Below, in pieces: positions 1 through 6,992 of a DNA stretch of 17,791 bases (its first letter is position 1; each line of letters starts with the position of its first letter). Below the pieces are notes generated by a model. It was not told the DNA's origin. It did no database searches and saw nothing but the letters and a program-made list of their open reading frames with translations. The translations under genes were made by a program, and so were the position numbers. The stretch covers positions 1 through 17,791 of the forward strand of contig JAZRPB010000014.1 in assembly GCA_045649025.1 (NCBI GenBank), read 5' to 3'. This DNA comes from Ornithomonoglobus_A sp045649025. Its GTDB lineage: Bacteria > Bacillota > Clostridia > UBA1381.

Positions 1-116
1 TTTTCGTATCCGAATTTCTGTCATAAAAAACTCATTGTTTTGACATTTTCTAAATGTCTTGACAAGAACTCTGCACTGTTTACTTTTCAATGTACATTCT
101 CTGTCTTTGCGACAGC
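1..116 (-). other. Transcribed leader from the 116-185 promoter, running off the left edge
   Basis: No ORF is visible in this stretch. On the minus strand it carries a GACATTT-TCT-AAATGTC hairpin (42-58) and an ATTGAAAAGTAAACAG tract similar to leader segments before 16S rRNA genes in Firmicutes. The downstream gene is not in the window, so this is a leader with unproven cargo. Confidence 0.4.
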
Positions 117-185
117 TTAACTAGTATACCACAAGTTTTTATGCTTGTCAATACCTTTTTTGAATTTTTTTAAAATTTTTTTGCG
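116..185 (-). promoter_or_regulatory. Strong leftward promoter with UP-like tract (rRNA-operon type)
   Basis: Read on the minus strand there is TTGACA (146-151), a 17-bp spacer and TATACT (123-128). Immediately upstream, 152-182 is almost pure A/T with A and T tracts, like an UP element. The predicted start is near 116. A perfect -35, an optimal spacer and an A-tract upstream are typical of rRNA promoters, and the transcribed leader looks like an rRNA leader. The genes it would drive lie left of the window, so the rRNA assignment is inference. Confidence 0.6.
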
Positions 186-311
186 GGAGGAGCAATCCCC
201 TCCCCTACGGTGGTTGGGGGTGATGTCATCCTGAACGGATGTGAAGGATCTTAATTTACAATCCCTTCGTCGCCTTACGGCGCCACCTCCCTTTACACAA
301 GGGAGGCTTTT
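183..311. repeat. Composite intergenic hairpin repeats
   Basis: Two repeat types lie side by side. Positions 183-210 hold a GGGAGG...CCTCCCC hairpin followed by CTACGG, the same unit as at 7211-7237 and, inverted, at 4258-4288 and 7258-7284. Positions 258-311 begin ACAATCCCT, contain a CGCC-TTAC-GGCG hairpin, and end in CCTCCCTT-TACAC-AAGGGAGG plus CTTTT. The same ending recurs at about 1800-1830. No coding function is seen; these are interspersed non-coding repeats. Confidence 0.65.
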
Positions 312-316
312 GTTTC

Positions 317-352
317 AAAAAAAGATTTGACACTGTTTTACAGCGTCAAATC
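317..352 (-). terminator. Intrinsic terminator of the prfB operon, overlapping the last codons
   Basis: The arms GATTTGAC (324-331) and GTCAAATC (345-352) pair, with an inner CTGT/ACAG helix, followed on the minus strand by seven T residues (317-323). The stop codon of the small upstream gene (338-340) lies inside the hairpin, so coding end and terminator are fused. Confidence 0.85.
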
Positions 353-556
353 CTCTTCTACATTACTTATATATGCTTTTCTTCTTTTTACTTTTCTTTT
401 AAAAATATCGTAATCAAATTTTTTGCATCCATCACTGTCGAAGGCAAGGGTCTTTCCTTTTAACTGACAAAGAATAACCTCTTTATCGCCGTCATTTAGG
501 ATTTTTGCCTTCTGGCACAGTGCACATTTTTTATCTATATCGGGACTGTATATCAT
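338..556 (-). CDS. Small four-cysteine protein downstream of prfB, putative zinc binder
   Basis: 72 residues. I do not recognise a named function. Four cysteines (C11, C14, C30, C44) in the pattern C-x2-C-x15-C-x13-C suggest a small zinc-binding fold, and the C-terminus is lysine/arginine rich (FKRKVKRRK). The start is supported by a GGAGG Shine-Dalgarno 4 nt upstream and by an ATGA overlap with the prfB stop, implying translational coupling. The gene ends inside its own terminator hairpin. Co-transcription with release factor 2 and the basic tail hint at a translation-related or nucleic-acid-binding role, but that is inference from context only. Length and spacing argue that it is real. Confidence 0.8.
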   Translation of the reverse strand: MIYSPDIDKKCALCQKAKILNDGDKEVILCQLKGKTLAFDSDGCKKFDYDIFKRKVKRRKAYISNVEEDLTL

Positions 557-1675
557 TTTGCCTCCAGCTGACCAAGGCTTAACGATTTAAGGTATGCATT
601 TATGAAGCCGTCTATTTCGCCGTCCATTACCGCACCGATGTTGCCTATTTCATAGCCTGTTCTTAAATCCTTTGCCATTGTGTAGGGTTGGAACACGTAT
701 GAACGGATTTGTGATCCCCAACCGTTATCTTTTTGCTCGCCCTGTATTTCGGAAATCTTTTCCTTTTGCTGCTGCTCAGCAAGCTCAACAAGCTTTGCCT
801 TTAGCATTTTCATTGCATAGTCTTTATTTTGATGCTGTGAACGCTGTGTCTGACACGATACAACAACACCTGTTGGCAGGTGAGTAAGTCTTACTGCGGA
901 GTCGGTCTTGTTGATGTGCTGACCGCCTGCACCTGATGCACGGAATGTATCCATTTTGATATCCTCGGCACGAATGTCGATTTCAACATTATCGTCAAGC
1001 TCGGGCATAACACCTATTGATGCAAAAGACGTCATTCTCTTGCCTGCACTGTTAAACGGCGAAATTCTTACCAAACGGTGAACGCCCTTTTCGGACTTTA
1101 GATATCCGTAGGCATTTAAGCCTGTAACCTCCATTGTACAGCTCTTGATACCTGCTTCATCGCCGTCAAGACTGTCTATAATCTCGGTTGTGAAGCCTCT
1201 TTTTTGTGCCCACATCTGATACATTCTTATAAGCATAGAGCACCAGTCCTGTGCTTCTGTGCCGCCTGCACCTGCGTGAAATTCTATGATGGCATTTGAG
1301 CTGTCGTACTTACCGCTTAAAAGAGTTTCAAGAGTCATTGTTTCTATTGTATTCTTGATTTCCTTTACCGAGGCGGTAATTTCATCGAGCATTGTTTCAT
1401 CATTTTCTTCATTTGCAAGGTCTATCATCATTATTGTATCTTCCCATTGCTCATAAAGAGAATTGTATTTTGCAACCTTATCCTTTAACTGCTTTGTTTT
1501 TTGCAAAACCTTTTGGGATTCTTGCATATCGTCCCAGAAGCCTTCCTGCATAGCTTCATTTTCAAGGGCTTCAATTTCGCTCATTGCACCTGCAATGTTA
1601 AAGTGAATCCCTCAATTCTATAATGTTTTTTTCGAGCCCTGTAAGCTCTAATTTGTACTGATCGTACTCTAACAT
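553..1675 (-). CDS. prfB: Peptide chain release factor 2, expressed by +1 programmed frameshift
   Basis: Release factor 2 recognises UGA and UAA in the ribosomal A site and triggers peptide release. The gene is split: ATG at 1675 opens 25 codons (MLEYDQYKLELTG... to RDSL) ending at an in-frame TAA, and the rest is in the +1 frame from 1599. The joined product is 373 residues, close to the E. coli 365. With joined numbering the SPF codon-recognition tripeptide falls at 205-207 and the GGQ catalytic motif at 250-252, the same numbers as in E. coli RF2; residue 246 is Ala, as in most bacteria. The start has an AAAGGA ribosome site 9 nt upstream. It overlaps the following small gene by 4 nt. A simple ORF call would start at 1584 and lose the first 30 residues. 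The in-frame stop is TAA, not TGA. Confidence 0.96.
1597..1612 (-). promoter_or_regulatory. prfB +1 programmed frameshift site with UAA stop
   Basis: Read on the minus strand: AGG GAT TCA CTT TAA C. The internal Shine-Dalgarno-like AGGG sits three codons before CTT, the same position as in E. coli (AGG GGG UAU CUU UGA C). The CTT slippery codon is conserved. The stop is TAA (1598-1600), so the shifted codon is AAC (Asn) in place of the usual GAC (Asp). The protein reads through as SL-NIAGAMSEIEAL, matching typical RF2 N-termini (SLDIAG...). Confidence 0.9.
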
Positions 1676-1710
1676 TTTTTCACGTCCTTTATTATATATT
1701 TTGTGTGGTT

Positions 1711-1865
1711 TTACAATCCCTCCACCATCTTCGATGGTCCCCCTCCTCTTGCGACGCTCTCAAAACCGTTGGTTTTGTCGCTATCAATTTGCGTTGCAAA
1801 TTGCTTGACTTTACACAAGGGAGGCTTTTATAAGGTGTCGTTCGGCAATGCCGTTCCCTACGGGT
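1711..1865. repeat. Intergenic repeat region between prfB and the DUF218 gene
   Basis: It starts ACAATCCCTCC and ends TTTACACAAGGGAGGCTTTT, the same ends as the 258-311 repeat. A longer middle contains short hairpins such as CCATC-TTC-GATGG, AAAACC-GTT-GGTTTT and CAATTTGC-GTT-GCAAATTG. It is followed by a CCGTTCCCTACGGGTTGG tail. No ORF or convincing promoter is seen here. Confidence 0.6.
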
Positions 1866-1871
1866 TGGTGT

Positions 1872-2636
1872 TTAATATTTAAATATAACAAATCTGGCAA
1901 GTGCTAGCACCTCACGCATACACTCCGACGGCAAGTGCCATAAGCCCGACCTTACTCCCACAACCTGCGTACGCATACCGCTTCTGCGAGCCATAAGCTG
2001 TGCACGAAATGCCTGTGCGGCACTTGTTATGGTTACGCTTGTGTGGTTGTTGCCTATTCGGGATTCTATCATTCTTTTTGATTCTTTTATTCTGTCGTAT
2101 GTAGTTTTTGACTTTGTTTCCTTAATTATGCGTGATAACGGTATGCCATTTTTCTGGAGATAGATTGCCATTGTGTCTGCTTCGGTTAAAAAGCCGCTTG
2201 TGCTTCCGCCCGATACCACAACCTGTGCATACGGATTGGTTTTTAAATATTCCACTGCCTTTTCGAGTCTTTTCTCCACAGTGTTTTCATTCTCTATGGT
2301 TGTGGTGCCGCAGCCCATAACCACCAACACGTCCTCGGTGTATTCGGGAGTGTTGATGTGACCATATATAATAAGAAACGCACTTGCTGCAATATAAAGT
2401 GCTGCTCCTATAACAAGCACATACCTGAAAATTCTTTGAGAGAGCTTTCTCGACCTCATAAGCCTGTTATAGAAAACGGCGCATATAATAAACATTGCAC
2501 CTAAAATTATTGTAATAACCGTTTCTATGTTTCTTTCGGAAAGCATTAAAACCACAGTGCCTGTGAGAAACAAAAATATTCCAAAGGCATAAAATATGTA
2601 TTTAAATACAGGTAGATTTTTTATCTTGTTTTTCAT
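1872..2636 (-). CDS. Membrane-anchored DUF218 (YdcF/SanA/ElyC-like) protein
   Basis: 254 residues from the preferred start. Three hydrophobic segments at about residues 8-30, 37-53 and 68-90 (first FYAFGIFLFLTGTVVLML) precede a DUF218 domain starting EDVLVVMGCGT, with VVSGG, TYDRIKES and VTITSAAQAFRAQ blocks typical of the family. Members are linked to envelope integrity or vancomycin/detergent resistance in enterobacteria, but the biochemical reaction is unsettled, so only the family is claimed. An in-frame ATG lies at 2678; the one at 2636 is preferred because AAAGAAAAGAAATACT before it resembles the leaders of pgk and tpiA. It has its own promoter (2704-2732) and is divergent from pgk. Confidence 0.82.
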   Translation of the reverse strand: MKNKIKNLPVFKYIFYAFGIFLFLTGTVVLMLSERNIETVITIILGAMFIICAVFYNRLMRSRKLSQRIFRYVLVIGAALYIAASAFLIIYGHINTPEYTEDVLVVMGCGTTTIENENTVEKRLEKAVEYLKTNPYAQVVVSGGSTSGFLTEADTMAIYLQKNGIPLSRIIKETKSKTTYDRIKESKRMIESRIGNNHTSVTITSAAQAFRAQLMARRSGMRTQVVGVRSGLWHLPSECMREVLALARFVIFKY

Positions 2637-2703
2637 AGTATTTCTTTTCTTTCTTACGTTGAATAAAGTCTGATGCATTTTAATTACGGCTATACTCTAC
2701 TTA

Positions 2704-2732
2704 ATTATATACTAATATTGGTGTTTTTGCAA
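2704..2732 (-). promoter_or_regulatory. Sigma-A promoter of the DUF218 gene
   Basis: On the minus strand: TTGCAA (2727-2732), 17-bp spacer, TATAAT (2704-2709). The predicted start is near 2697, giving a leader of about 60 nt to the preferred ATG. The -10 is perfect and the -35 matches 4 of 6. Confidence 0.6.
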
Positions 2733-2854
2733 GTACTTTTTTCATTTGACATTATCTTGTAACAAAAAATCCCTAAAACCGCTAAAAAAGCGACAAGTAA
2801 CAGCTTTTTGATAAAATTTTTTTGGTAAATATTAAATAAAATTACATATAACTC

Positions 2855-2883
2855 TTGAAAAATAAGAAAATATTATATATAAT
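2855..2883 (+). promoter_or_regulatory. Sigma-A promoter of the glycolytic operon
   Basis: TTGAAA (2855-2860), 17-bp spacer, perfect TATAAT (2878-2883), set in very AT-rich DNA. The predicted start is near 2890, leaving a leader of about 48 nt before the pgk start. The rest of the 2733-2854 spacer holds only AT-rich sequence and small hairpins. Confidence 0.8.
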
Positions 2884-2937
2884 ATAAGGTATGAAAATAT
2901 GCCCTTGGGCAAAAAACAAAAAAAGGAGAAAAATACT

Positions 2938-4125
2938 ATGACTTATAACAAGGTATCAGTTGAAGACATTGAAGTTAAAGGCAAGAGAGTTCTTGTTAGA
3001 TGTGACTTTAATGTTCCGCTTGACAGCGAAGGCAACATCACAGACGAGAACAGAATTGTGGGTGCACTTCCCACAATAAAATATCTTATAGAAAATGGTG
3101 CAAAGGTAATTCTTTGTTCACATATGGGTAAGCCAAAGGGCGAGCCAAAGCCCGAGCTTTCTCTTGCTCCTGTTGCAAAGAGCTTGTCTGAAAAGCTTGG
3201 TAAGGAGGTTATGTTTGCAGCTGATGATAACGTTGTTGGCGAAAACGCAAAGGCAGCAGTTGCAGCAATGAACGACGGCGACGTTGTTCTTTTACAAAAC
3301 ACACGTTACAGAAAAGAAGAAACAAAGAACGAGGAGAGCTTCTCAAAAGAGCTTGCTTCTTTAGCAGATGTGTTTGTTAACGATGCATTTGGTACAGCAC
3401 ACAGAGCTCACTGCTCAAACGTTGGTGTATCTTCTATTCTTCCTGTTGCAGCAGCAGGCTATTTAATTCAAAAGGAAATTGAGTTTTTGGGTAATGCAGT
3501 TAACGACCCAGTTAGACCTCTTGTTGCAGTATTGGGCGGCTCAAAGGTTTCTTCAAAGATTTCTGTTATTGAAAATCTTTTAGACAAGGTTGACACACTT
3601 ATTATAGGCGGCGGTATGGCATATACCTTCGAGGCTGCACAAGGCTTAACAACAGGTACTTCTCTTTTAGAGCCTGATTTTATAGACTATGCAAAGAAAA
3701 TGCTTGATAAGGCACAAGGCAAGCTTCTTCTTCCTGTTGATACTGTGGTTGCAAAGGAATTTGACAACAACGCAGAAGCACAGGTGGTTGAGGGTAACAT
3801 TCCTGACGGCTGGATGGGTCTTGATATTGGTCCAAAGTCAATTGCGAAATTCAGCGAAGTGCTAAAGGGTGCAAAGACAGTTGTGTGGAATGGTCCTATG
3901 GGCGTATTTGAAATGCCTAACTTTGCAAAGGGAACAAACGCAATTGCAGCAGTTCTTGCTGATATTGATGCAACAACAATTATTGGCGGCGGCGACAGTG
4001 TTGCGGCTGTTAATCAGGCAGGTCTTGGCGATAAGATGAGCCACGTTTCAACAGGCGGCGGTGCTTCTATGGAATTTTTAGAGGGTAAGGTACTACCAGG
4101 CATTGCAGCACTTAATGATAAATAA
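2938..4125 (+). CDS. pgk: Phosphoglycerate kinase
   Basis: Converts 1,3-bisphosphoglycerate plus ADP to 3-phosphoglycerate plus ATP, the first ATP-making step of glycolysis, in the cytoplasm. 395 residues, a full-length bacterial PGK. The N-domain signature RVLVRCDFNVPL (about 17-28), the substrate-binding HMGKPKG and AHRAHCS blocks, the nucleotide-side GGSKVSSKI, and the C-terminal GGGDS and HVSTGGGASMEFLEG motifs are all present. The start at 2938 follows an AAGGAG ribosome site; an in-frame ATG at 2899 would add 13 lysine-rich residues translated from the leader and is rejected. It is first in a pgk-tpiA-gpmI cluster; gapA is not in the window. Confidence 0.97.
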   Translation: MTYNKVSVEDIEVKGKRVLVRCDFNVPLDSEGNITDENRIVGALPTIKYLIENGAKVILCSHMGKPKGEPKPELSLAPVAKSLSEKLGKEVMFAADDNVVGENAKAAVAAMNDGDVVLLQNTRYRKEETKNEESFSKELASLADVFVNDAFGTAHRAHCSNVGVSSILPVAAAGYLIQKEIEFLGNAVNDPVRPLVAVLGGSKVSSKISVIENLLDKVDTLIIGGGMAYTFEAAQGLTTGTSLLEPDFIDYAKKMLDKAQGKLLLPVDTVVAKEFDNNAEAQVVEGNIPDGWMGLDIGPKSIAKFSEVLKGAKTVVWNGPMGVFEMPNFAKGTNAIAAVLADIDATTIIGGGDSVAAVNQAGLGDKMSHVSTGGGASMEFLEGKVLPGIAALNDK

Positions 4126-4137
4126 GATGCTTTATAT

Positions 4138-4241
4138 AGTCTGAAGAAATTTGCCCATCTTACCATTTTTTGTGTGGGGCGGTACATCTCGTACAGCACC
4201 CACACTTCAAAACGGCAATCTGAACAAATTTTTTTCAGACT
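4138..4241. repeat. 104-bp imperfect palindromic element between pgk and tpiA
   Basis: The outermost 8 bp are perfect inverted repeats, AGTCTGAA (4138-4145) and TTCAGACT (4234-4241). The sequence continues as an imperfect palindrome inward (AAATTT arms, then GTGTGGG at 4171-4177 against CCCACAC at 4198-4204, then GTAC-ATCTC-GTAC at the centre). In RNA it would fold into one long hairpin inside the operon. It could be a small MITE-like or REP-like insertion; target duplication is not obvious. Confidence 0.65.
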
Positions 4242-4257
4242 TGTTTTGGTTACACTT

Positions 4258-4306
4258 TGTAGGAGAGGGTTTCCACGCCCTCCCGAAAATTGCGGGAATG
4301 ACACAT
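4258..4306. repeat. Copy of the GGGAGGG hairpin repeat upstream of tpiA
   Basis: TTGTAGGAGAGGG...CCCTCCCG has the same layout as 7256-7284, followed by AAAATTGCGGGAATGACAC. The GGGAGGG family also occurs at 183-210 and 7211-7284. It sits about 30 bp before the tpiA start. Confidence 0.6.
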
Positions 4307-4334
4307 TTTAAAAATAAAAAAAGGAGAAAATACA

Positions 4335-5087
4335 ATGGGAAAATATATAATTGCAGGTAACTGGAAAATGAACAAGCTTCCTTCTCAAACATATGATTAT
4401 GTTAAAGAGGTTGTGGAGGCAACAAAGGGTGCACAGTGTGAGGTTGTGTGCTGCACACCTTATGTGTGTCTTGCACAGGCTGTTGAGGCGGCAAAGGGCA
4501 CACACGTTTCAATAGGTGCCGAAAACCTGCACTTTGAGGACAAGGGTGCTTTCACAGGTGAAGTTAGTGCCGATATGCTTGCTGACTTGGGTGTTAAGTA
4601 TGTTATTATTGGTCACAGCGAAAGACGTGAATACAACAACGAAACAGACGAAACTGTAAACTTAAAGACTATAAAGGCTCTTGAAAAAGGTCTTGTTCCG
4701 ATTGTTTGCTGCGGTGAGTCTTTAGAGCAAAGAGAAGCAGGCATAACAATGGATTTGATTGCTATTCAGATTAAGAAGGCATTTGCAAACATCTGTGCAT
4801 GCAATGCAAAGAAGGTTGTGGTTGCATATGAGCCAATCTGGGCAATAGGCACAGGCAAAACTGCCACAGACGAACAGGCAGAAGAGGTTTGCGGCGGAAT
4901 AAGAAAGATTTTGGCTGACCTTTATGACGAGGCTACTGCAAAGGAAATCACAATCCAATACGGCGGAAGTATGAACGCTAAAAACTGTGCAGGTCTCTTG
5001 GCAAAAGAGAACATTGACGGCGGCTTAATTGGCGGTGCGTCGTTGGTGGCAGCAGATTTTGCTGTAATTACAAACGCTGCAAAATAA
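4335..5087 (+). CDS. tpiA: Triosephosphate isomerase
   Basis: Interconverts dihydroxyacetone phosphate and glyceraldehyde 3-phosphate. 250 residues, the standard length of a TIM-barrel isomerase. The catalytic residues are visible: N9/K11 in GNWKMN, H94 in GHSERR, E166 in YEPIWAIGTGK with the mobile loop 6 directly after, and the phosphate-binding GGSMN near the C-terminus. The start follows AAAAAAAGGAGAAAATACA, nearly identical to the pgk leader. It lies 209 bp after pgk on the same strand, the gap being filled by repeats; no terminator with a T-tract is seen between them, so co-transcription is likely. Confidence 0.97.
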   Translation: MGKYIIAGNWKMNKLPSQTYDYVKEVVEATKGAQCEVVCCTPYVCLAQAVEAAKGTHVSIGAENLHFEDKGAFTGEVSADMLADLGVKYVIIGHSERREYNNETDETVNLKTIKALEKGLVPIVCCGESLEQREAGITMDLIAIQIKKAFANICACNAKKVVVAYEPIWAIGTGKTATDEQAEEVCGGIRKILADLYDEATAKEITIQYGGSMNAKNCAGLLAKENIDGGLIGGASLVAADFAVITNAAK

Positions 5088-5093
5088 ATACTT

Positions 5094-5250
5094 GGGGATG
5101 TTAAAATTGTCCAGAACGCAAAAAGGTAACCTTTTAGCCTTTTTGCTATAAACAAACCTCGTCACTCGACGTACACTCGTACGCCTTCGGATAACCCAAA
5201 GCTTACGCTTTGGCTCGGTTTGTTCATTCTGAAACAATTTTTCCAATCCC
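5094..5250. repeat. About 157-bp imperfect palindromic element between tpiA and gpmI
   Basis: The left end GGGGATGTTAAAATTG matches the reverse complement of the right end CAATTTTTCCAATCCCC with few mismatches. AGAAC/GTTC and AACAAACC (5150-5157) against GGTTTGTT form inner arms. Inside are a GCAAAAAGG...CCTTTTTGC hairpin (5117-5145) and a CCAAAGC-TTAC-GCTTTGG hairpin. Its plan resembles the 4138-4241 element: two large palindromes, one in each gap of the glycolytic cluster. No gene is present. Confidence 0.55.
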
Positions 5251-5257
5251 CTATAAT
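5229..5257 (+). promoter_or_regulatory. Possible internal promoter of gpmI
   Basis: CTGAAA (5229-5234), 17-bp spacer, perfect TATAAT (5252-5257). The -35 matches 4 of 6. The predicted start at about 5264 falls just before the strong 5266-5296 hairpin. The -35 is formed by the edge of the palindromic repeat. Confidence 0.45.
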
Positions 5258-5265
5258 ATAAATAA

Positions 5266-5296
5266 GGGCTATTAAAAAATCTATTTTTAATGGCCC
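5266..5296 (+). other. Strong stem-loop at the 5' end of the gpmI leader
   Basis: GGGCTATTAAAAA (5266-5278) pairs with TTTTTAATGGCCC (5284-5296): 13 pairs including one G-U, with a 5-nt loop. No T-tract follows, so it is not a classic terminator. If transcription starts near 5264 it would cap the mRNA 5' end and protect it from decay; alternatively it is a processing site. Confidence 0.55.
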
Positions 5297-5332
5297 CTTA
5301 AAATTATATGGTTGGTACAGAAAGGAAAAATT

Positions 5333-6850
5333 ATGGCAAAAAAACCAATTGCCCTGGTCATTATGGATGGCTACGGCTTATCGGATATAGCAGAGGGTAA
5401 TGCAATTTGTGCGGCAAATACCCCTAATCTTGACAGATATTTTGCAAATTGTCCACACTCAAGCTTGAGTGCCTCGGGTCTTGATGTTGGTCTTCCCCAA
5501 GGACAGATGGGAAACAGCGAGGTGGGACACACAAATATAGGTGCAGGCAGAGTTGTGTATCAACAGCTTGTTAAAATCTCAAAGTCGATAACAGACGGCG
5601 ACTTTTTCGAGAACAAGGCTCTTTTAGATGCCGTTGAGAACTGCAAAAAGAACAACAGTGCCCTTCATTTGATGGGACTTCTTTCCGACGGCGGTGTTCA
5701 CTCTCACAACGAGCACTTATATGGTCTTTTGGAAATGGCAAAGAGAAACTCTCTTACAAAGGTTTACATTCACGCATTCCTTGACGGACGTGATGTGCCG
5801 CCAACATCGGGTGCGGACTTTATGGACGAGCTTTGTAAGAAGATAGAAGAAATCGGCGTTGGCTCGGTTGCAACTGTTATGGGACGTTTCTATGCAATGG
5901 ACAGAGATAATGCGTGGGACAGAGTTGAGAAAGCTTACAAAGCAATGGTATTTGGCGAGGGTAATCAGGCAGAGTGCCCTGTTTGTGCTATTAAGGACTC
6001 ATATAACAATGATGTAACAGACGAATTTGTTGTTCCAACTGTTACCGACAAGAGCGGAATGATTGCGGAAAACGACTCGGTTATATGCTTTAACTTCCGT
6101 CCCGACAGAGCAAGACAGATAACAAGAGCATATGTTGACGAGAGCTTTGACGGCTTTAAGAGAGATTATCAGAAGCTGCATTTTGTGTGTATGGCACAAT
6201 ATGATGCCACAATGCCGAATGTGAGCGTTGCGTTTCCTCCCGAGGAGCTTACTATGACCTTTGGCGAGTACATTTCAAAGCAGGGACTTACACAGCTGCG
6301 AATTGCAGAAACACAAAAATATGCACACGTTACGTTCTTCTTTAATGGCGGTGAAGAAACACAGTTCGAGGGCGAGGATAGAATTCTTATAAAGTCGCCC
6401 GACGTTGAAACGTTTGATTTAAAGCCCGAAATGAGTGCATATGAAGTGTGTGATGCGGCAGTTGAAGCCGTTAATGACGATAAGTTTGATGTTATTATAC
6501 TAAACTACGCAAACTGCGATATGGTTGGTCACACAGGATTTATGGACGCATCAATAAAGGCAGTTGAAGCAGTTGACGAGTGTGTGGGCAAGTTTAGCGA
6601 GGCAGTGTTGGCAAGGGGCGGCAAGGTGATTATAACTGCTGACCACGGAAATGCGGATTGCCTTGTGGATCCTCAAACAAAGGCTACATTTACTGCACAT
6701 ACAACTAATCCTGTGCCAATGATTGTTTTGGGAGCAGGCGATGTGTCGGTTAAGGACGGCAGATTATGTGATTTGTGTCCAACAATGCTCGATTTGATGG
6801 GACTTGAAAAGCCTGTGGAAATGACAGGTGAAAGTTTGATTGTAAAATAA
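5333..6850 (+). CDS. gpmI: 2,3-bisphosphoglycerate-independent phosphoglycerate mutase
   Basis: Interconverts 3- and 2-phosphoglycerate using two Mn ions and a phosphoserine intermediate. 505 residues, the usual length for this alkaline-phosphatase superfamily enzyme. Metal-binding D12 (VIMDGYG), nucleophile S62 in GNSEVGHTNIGAGR, DGRDVPPTSG, RFYAMDRDNAWDR, FNFRPDRARQ, NYANCDMVGHTG and ITADHGNAD are all present. The start at 5333 (MAKKP) follows AGAAAGGAAAAATT; the upstream ATG at 5312 lacks a ribosome site. It is third in the glycolytic cluster. No private terminator follows: read-through would run into the antitoxin region and stop at 6951-6986. Confidence 0.97.
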   Translation: MAKKPIALVIMDGYGLSDIAEGNAICAANTPNLDRYFANCPHSSLSASGLDVGLPQGQMGNSEVGHTNIGAGRVVYQQLVKISKSITDGDFFENKALLDAVENCKKNNSALHLMGLLSDGGVHSHNEHLYGLLEMAKRNSLTKVYIHAFLDGRDVPPTSGADFMDELCKKIEEIGVGSVATVMGRFYAMDRDNAWDRVEKAYKAMVFGEGNQAECPVCAIKDSYNNDVTDEFVVPTVTDKSGMIAENDSVICFNFRPDRARQITRAYVDESFDGFKRDYQKLHFVCMAQYDATMPNVSVAFPPEELTMTFGEYISKQGLTQLRIAETQKYAHVTFFFNGGEETQFEGEDRILIKSPDVETFDLKPEMSAYEVCDAAVEAVNDDKFDVIILNYANCDMVGHTGFMDASIKAVEAVDECVGKFSEAVLARGGKVIITADHGNADCLVDPQTKATFTAHTTNPVPMIVLGAGDVSVKDGRLCDLCPTMLDLMGLEKPVEMTGESLIVK

Positions 6851-6865
6851 AATTTCCATAAACCC

Positions 6866-6894
6866 TTGACAAATTGGGAAAAATGGTATAAAAT
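6866..6894 (+). promoter_or_regulatory. Promoter of the candidate antitoxin RNA
   Basis: Perfect TTGACA (6866-6871), 17-bp spacer, TAAAAT (6889-6894). It starts 16 bp after the gpmI stop and points rightward into DNA with no plus-strand gene, which calls for a non-coding transcript. Predicted start about 6901. Confidence 0.75.
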
Positions 6895-6900
6895 AATAAT

Positions 6901-6992
6901 ACAAAAAGGCAAGACCTCAAACGGTTATGCCAAAGAATTAAGTCTAATATAAAATAGCCCTAACCTTGAGCAGTGGGGGCTATTTTACTTTT
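6901..6992 (+). ncRNA. Candidate type I antitoxin RNA (~90 nt)
   Basis: Starts after a consensus promoter and ends at the intrinsic terminator 6951-6986, giving about 90 nt with no plausible ORF. Its 5' part forms the hairpin GGCAAGACC-TCAAAC-GGTTATGCC (6908-6931). Its 3' half is fully antisense to the end of the toxin ORF and its terminator (about 6945-6992). This convergent layout matches the Fst/par, TxpA/RatA and BsrG/SR4 families. Expression and pairing are inferred. Confidence 0.65.
6951..6986. terminator. Bidirectional terminator shared by toxin, antitoxin and gpmI
   Basis: AAAATAGCCC (6951-6960) pairs perfectly with GGGCTATTTT (6977-6986), with a 16-nt loop, and is T-rich on the exit side in both directions. 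The toxin stop codon TAG (6980-6982) lies inside the stem, a layout seen in small hydrophobic type I toxin genes of Firmicutes. Confidence 0.85.

Noticed and set aside
672..887. Plus-strand 71-codon open frame inside prfB
   Set aside because: Antisense shadow of release factor 2; no Shine-Dalgarno and no similarity recognised.
1691..1696. TATAAT upstream of prfB on the minus strand
   Set aside because: A start from it would fall inside the AAAGGA ribosome site and no -35 lies at proper spacing; the prfB promoter was not found.
2899..2937. Upstream ATG extending pgk by 13 residues
   Set aside because: The extension is lysine-rich translated leader including the AAGGAG ribosome site itself; the 2938 start matches the family N-terminus.
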